A DNA stretch of 64,000 bases from Prorocentrum cordatum (taxonomy: Eukaryota > Sar > Dinophyceae > Prorocentrales > Prorocentraceae), in assembly GCA_963575745.1 (NCBI GenBank), contig CAUYUJ010018638.1, positions 625,001 to 689,000 of the forward strand, written 5' to 3'. Under the pieces are notes generated by a model. That model saw only the letters and a program-made list of their open reading frames with translations. It was not told where the DNA came from and did no database searches. Both the position numbers and the translations under genes were made by a program. This document shows positions 63,705 through 64,000 of this stretch, one piece after another; position 1 is the stretch's first letter; every line of letters starts with the position of its first letter.

Positions 63705-63960
63705 CCTCCTCCACATTCTCCTCCACGTCCTCCTTACCTCCTCTCTTCCTTCCAGTCCCCCCCAGTACCTCCTTACCTCCTCTCTTCCTCCTTTCCTCCT
63801 CCACATTCTCCTCCACGTCCTCCTTACCTCCTCTCTTCCTTCCAGTCCCCCCCAGTACCTCCTTACCTCCTCTCTTCCTCCTTACCTCCTTACCTTCCAC
63901 GTTTCTCCTTACCTCCTCTCTTCCTTCCTCCACGTCCTCCTTACCTCCTCTCATTACCTC
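63705..63960. repeat. ~100-bp tandem repeat of pyrimidine-rich units
   Basis: CCACATTCTCCTCCACGTCC and CTTCCAGTCCCCCCCAGTAC occur twice, 100 bp apart, with shorter CTTACCTCCTCTCTTCCTCC copies to the right. Confidence 0.8.
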
Positions 63961-64000
63961 CTACTCCCGCCCACCCCGAGTCCCTCGGGCACCTGTCGCC

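Noticed and set aside
1-64000. tRNA, rRNA or spliced-leader RNA genes
   Set aside because: No cloverleaf with a TTCGAATC-type T-arm, no rRNA core words, and no intact leader followed by a donor site were found by eye. A covariance-model scan could still reveal a diverged tRNA.

Overview
The window reads as nuclear DNA of a dinoflagellate. The main reasons are in the right half. (i) Degenerate tandem copies of the dinoflagellate spliced leader, with its core GCCATTTTGGC, lie just upstream of an intronless gene at 52.8 kb. (ii) Two multi-exon genes can be rebuilt with every exon in phase only if GC and GA splice donors are allowed beside GT, always with AG acceptors. (iii) All credible genes lie on the minus strand. 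(iv) The proteins resemble lineage-specific dinoflagellate families that I recognise by their pattern, not by a search. No bacterial operon, tRNA, rRNA or CRISPR array was seen. A core dinoflagellate such as Prorocentrum or a Symbiodiniaceae member is a guess only.

Layout. Positions 1 to about 34,700 hold no convincing gene. They are a mosaic of (TCC)n/(GGA)n arrays, GT and TAG microsatellites, a long degenerate CTTGGG-type satellite, and at least fourteen families of short elements with terminal inverted repeats (MITE or foldback type). Most families occur two to five times inside this one window, and some are nested. Positions 35,200 to 64,000 hold the genes, all on the minus strand: a 323-aa ORF (35.8-36.8 kb), a five-exon CACTA/Tnp2-like transposase-like gene (38.1-41.2 kb), a relic related to the 54-kb gene (41.4-41.8 kb), a twelve-exon gene (42.0-48.9 kb), a short exon pair (50.0-50.8 kb), a spliced-leader-marked retrogene (51.9-52.8 kb), a gene with a Pro/Ala/Ser-rich tail (53.1-55.0 kb) and a string of exons (57.5-63.7 kb).

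How the parts relate. The introns and spacers of the right half carry the same kinds of repeats as the left half. A 1.5-2 kb composite element with short inverted ends lies in two different introns, in the same orientation. A ~90-bp satellite occurs at 13 kb and inside an intron at 47 kb, and each copy is followed by a similar closing block; a second ~90-bp satellite at 56 kb ends in a similar block. A GT-core element with ~155-bp inverted arms occurs at 11-13 kb, with a short relative at 51.3 kb. A 305-bp segment carrying the last 31 codons and 3' flank of one gene occurs at both 35.2 and 52.9 kb, and its second copy stops at the spliced-leader relic. Together this suggests a region shaped by DNA transposition, mRNA retroposition and satellite spread.

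Limits: all coordinates, repeat counts and splice sites were read by eye. Family assignments come from memory of protein patterns, and no search was run.
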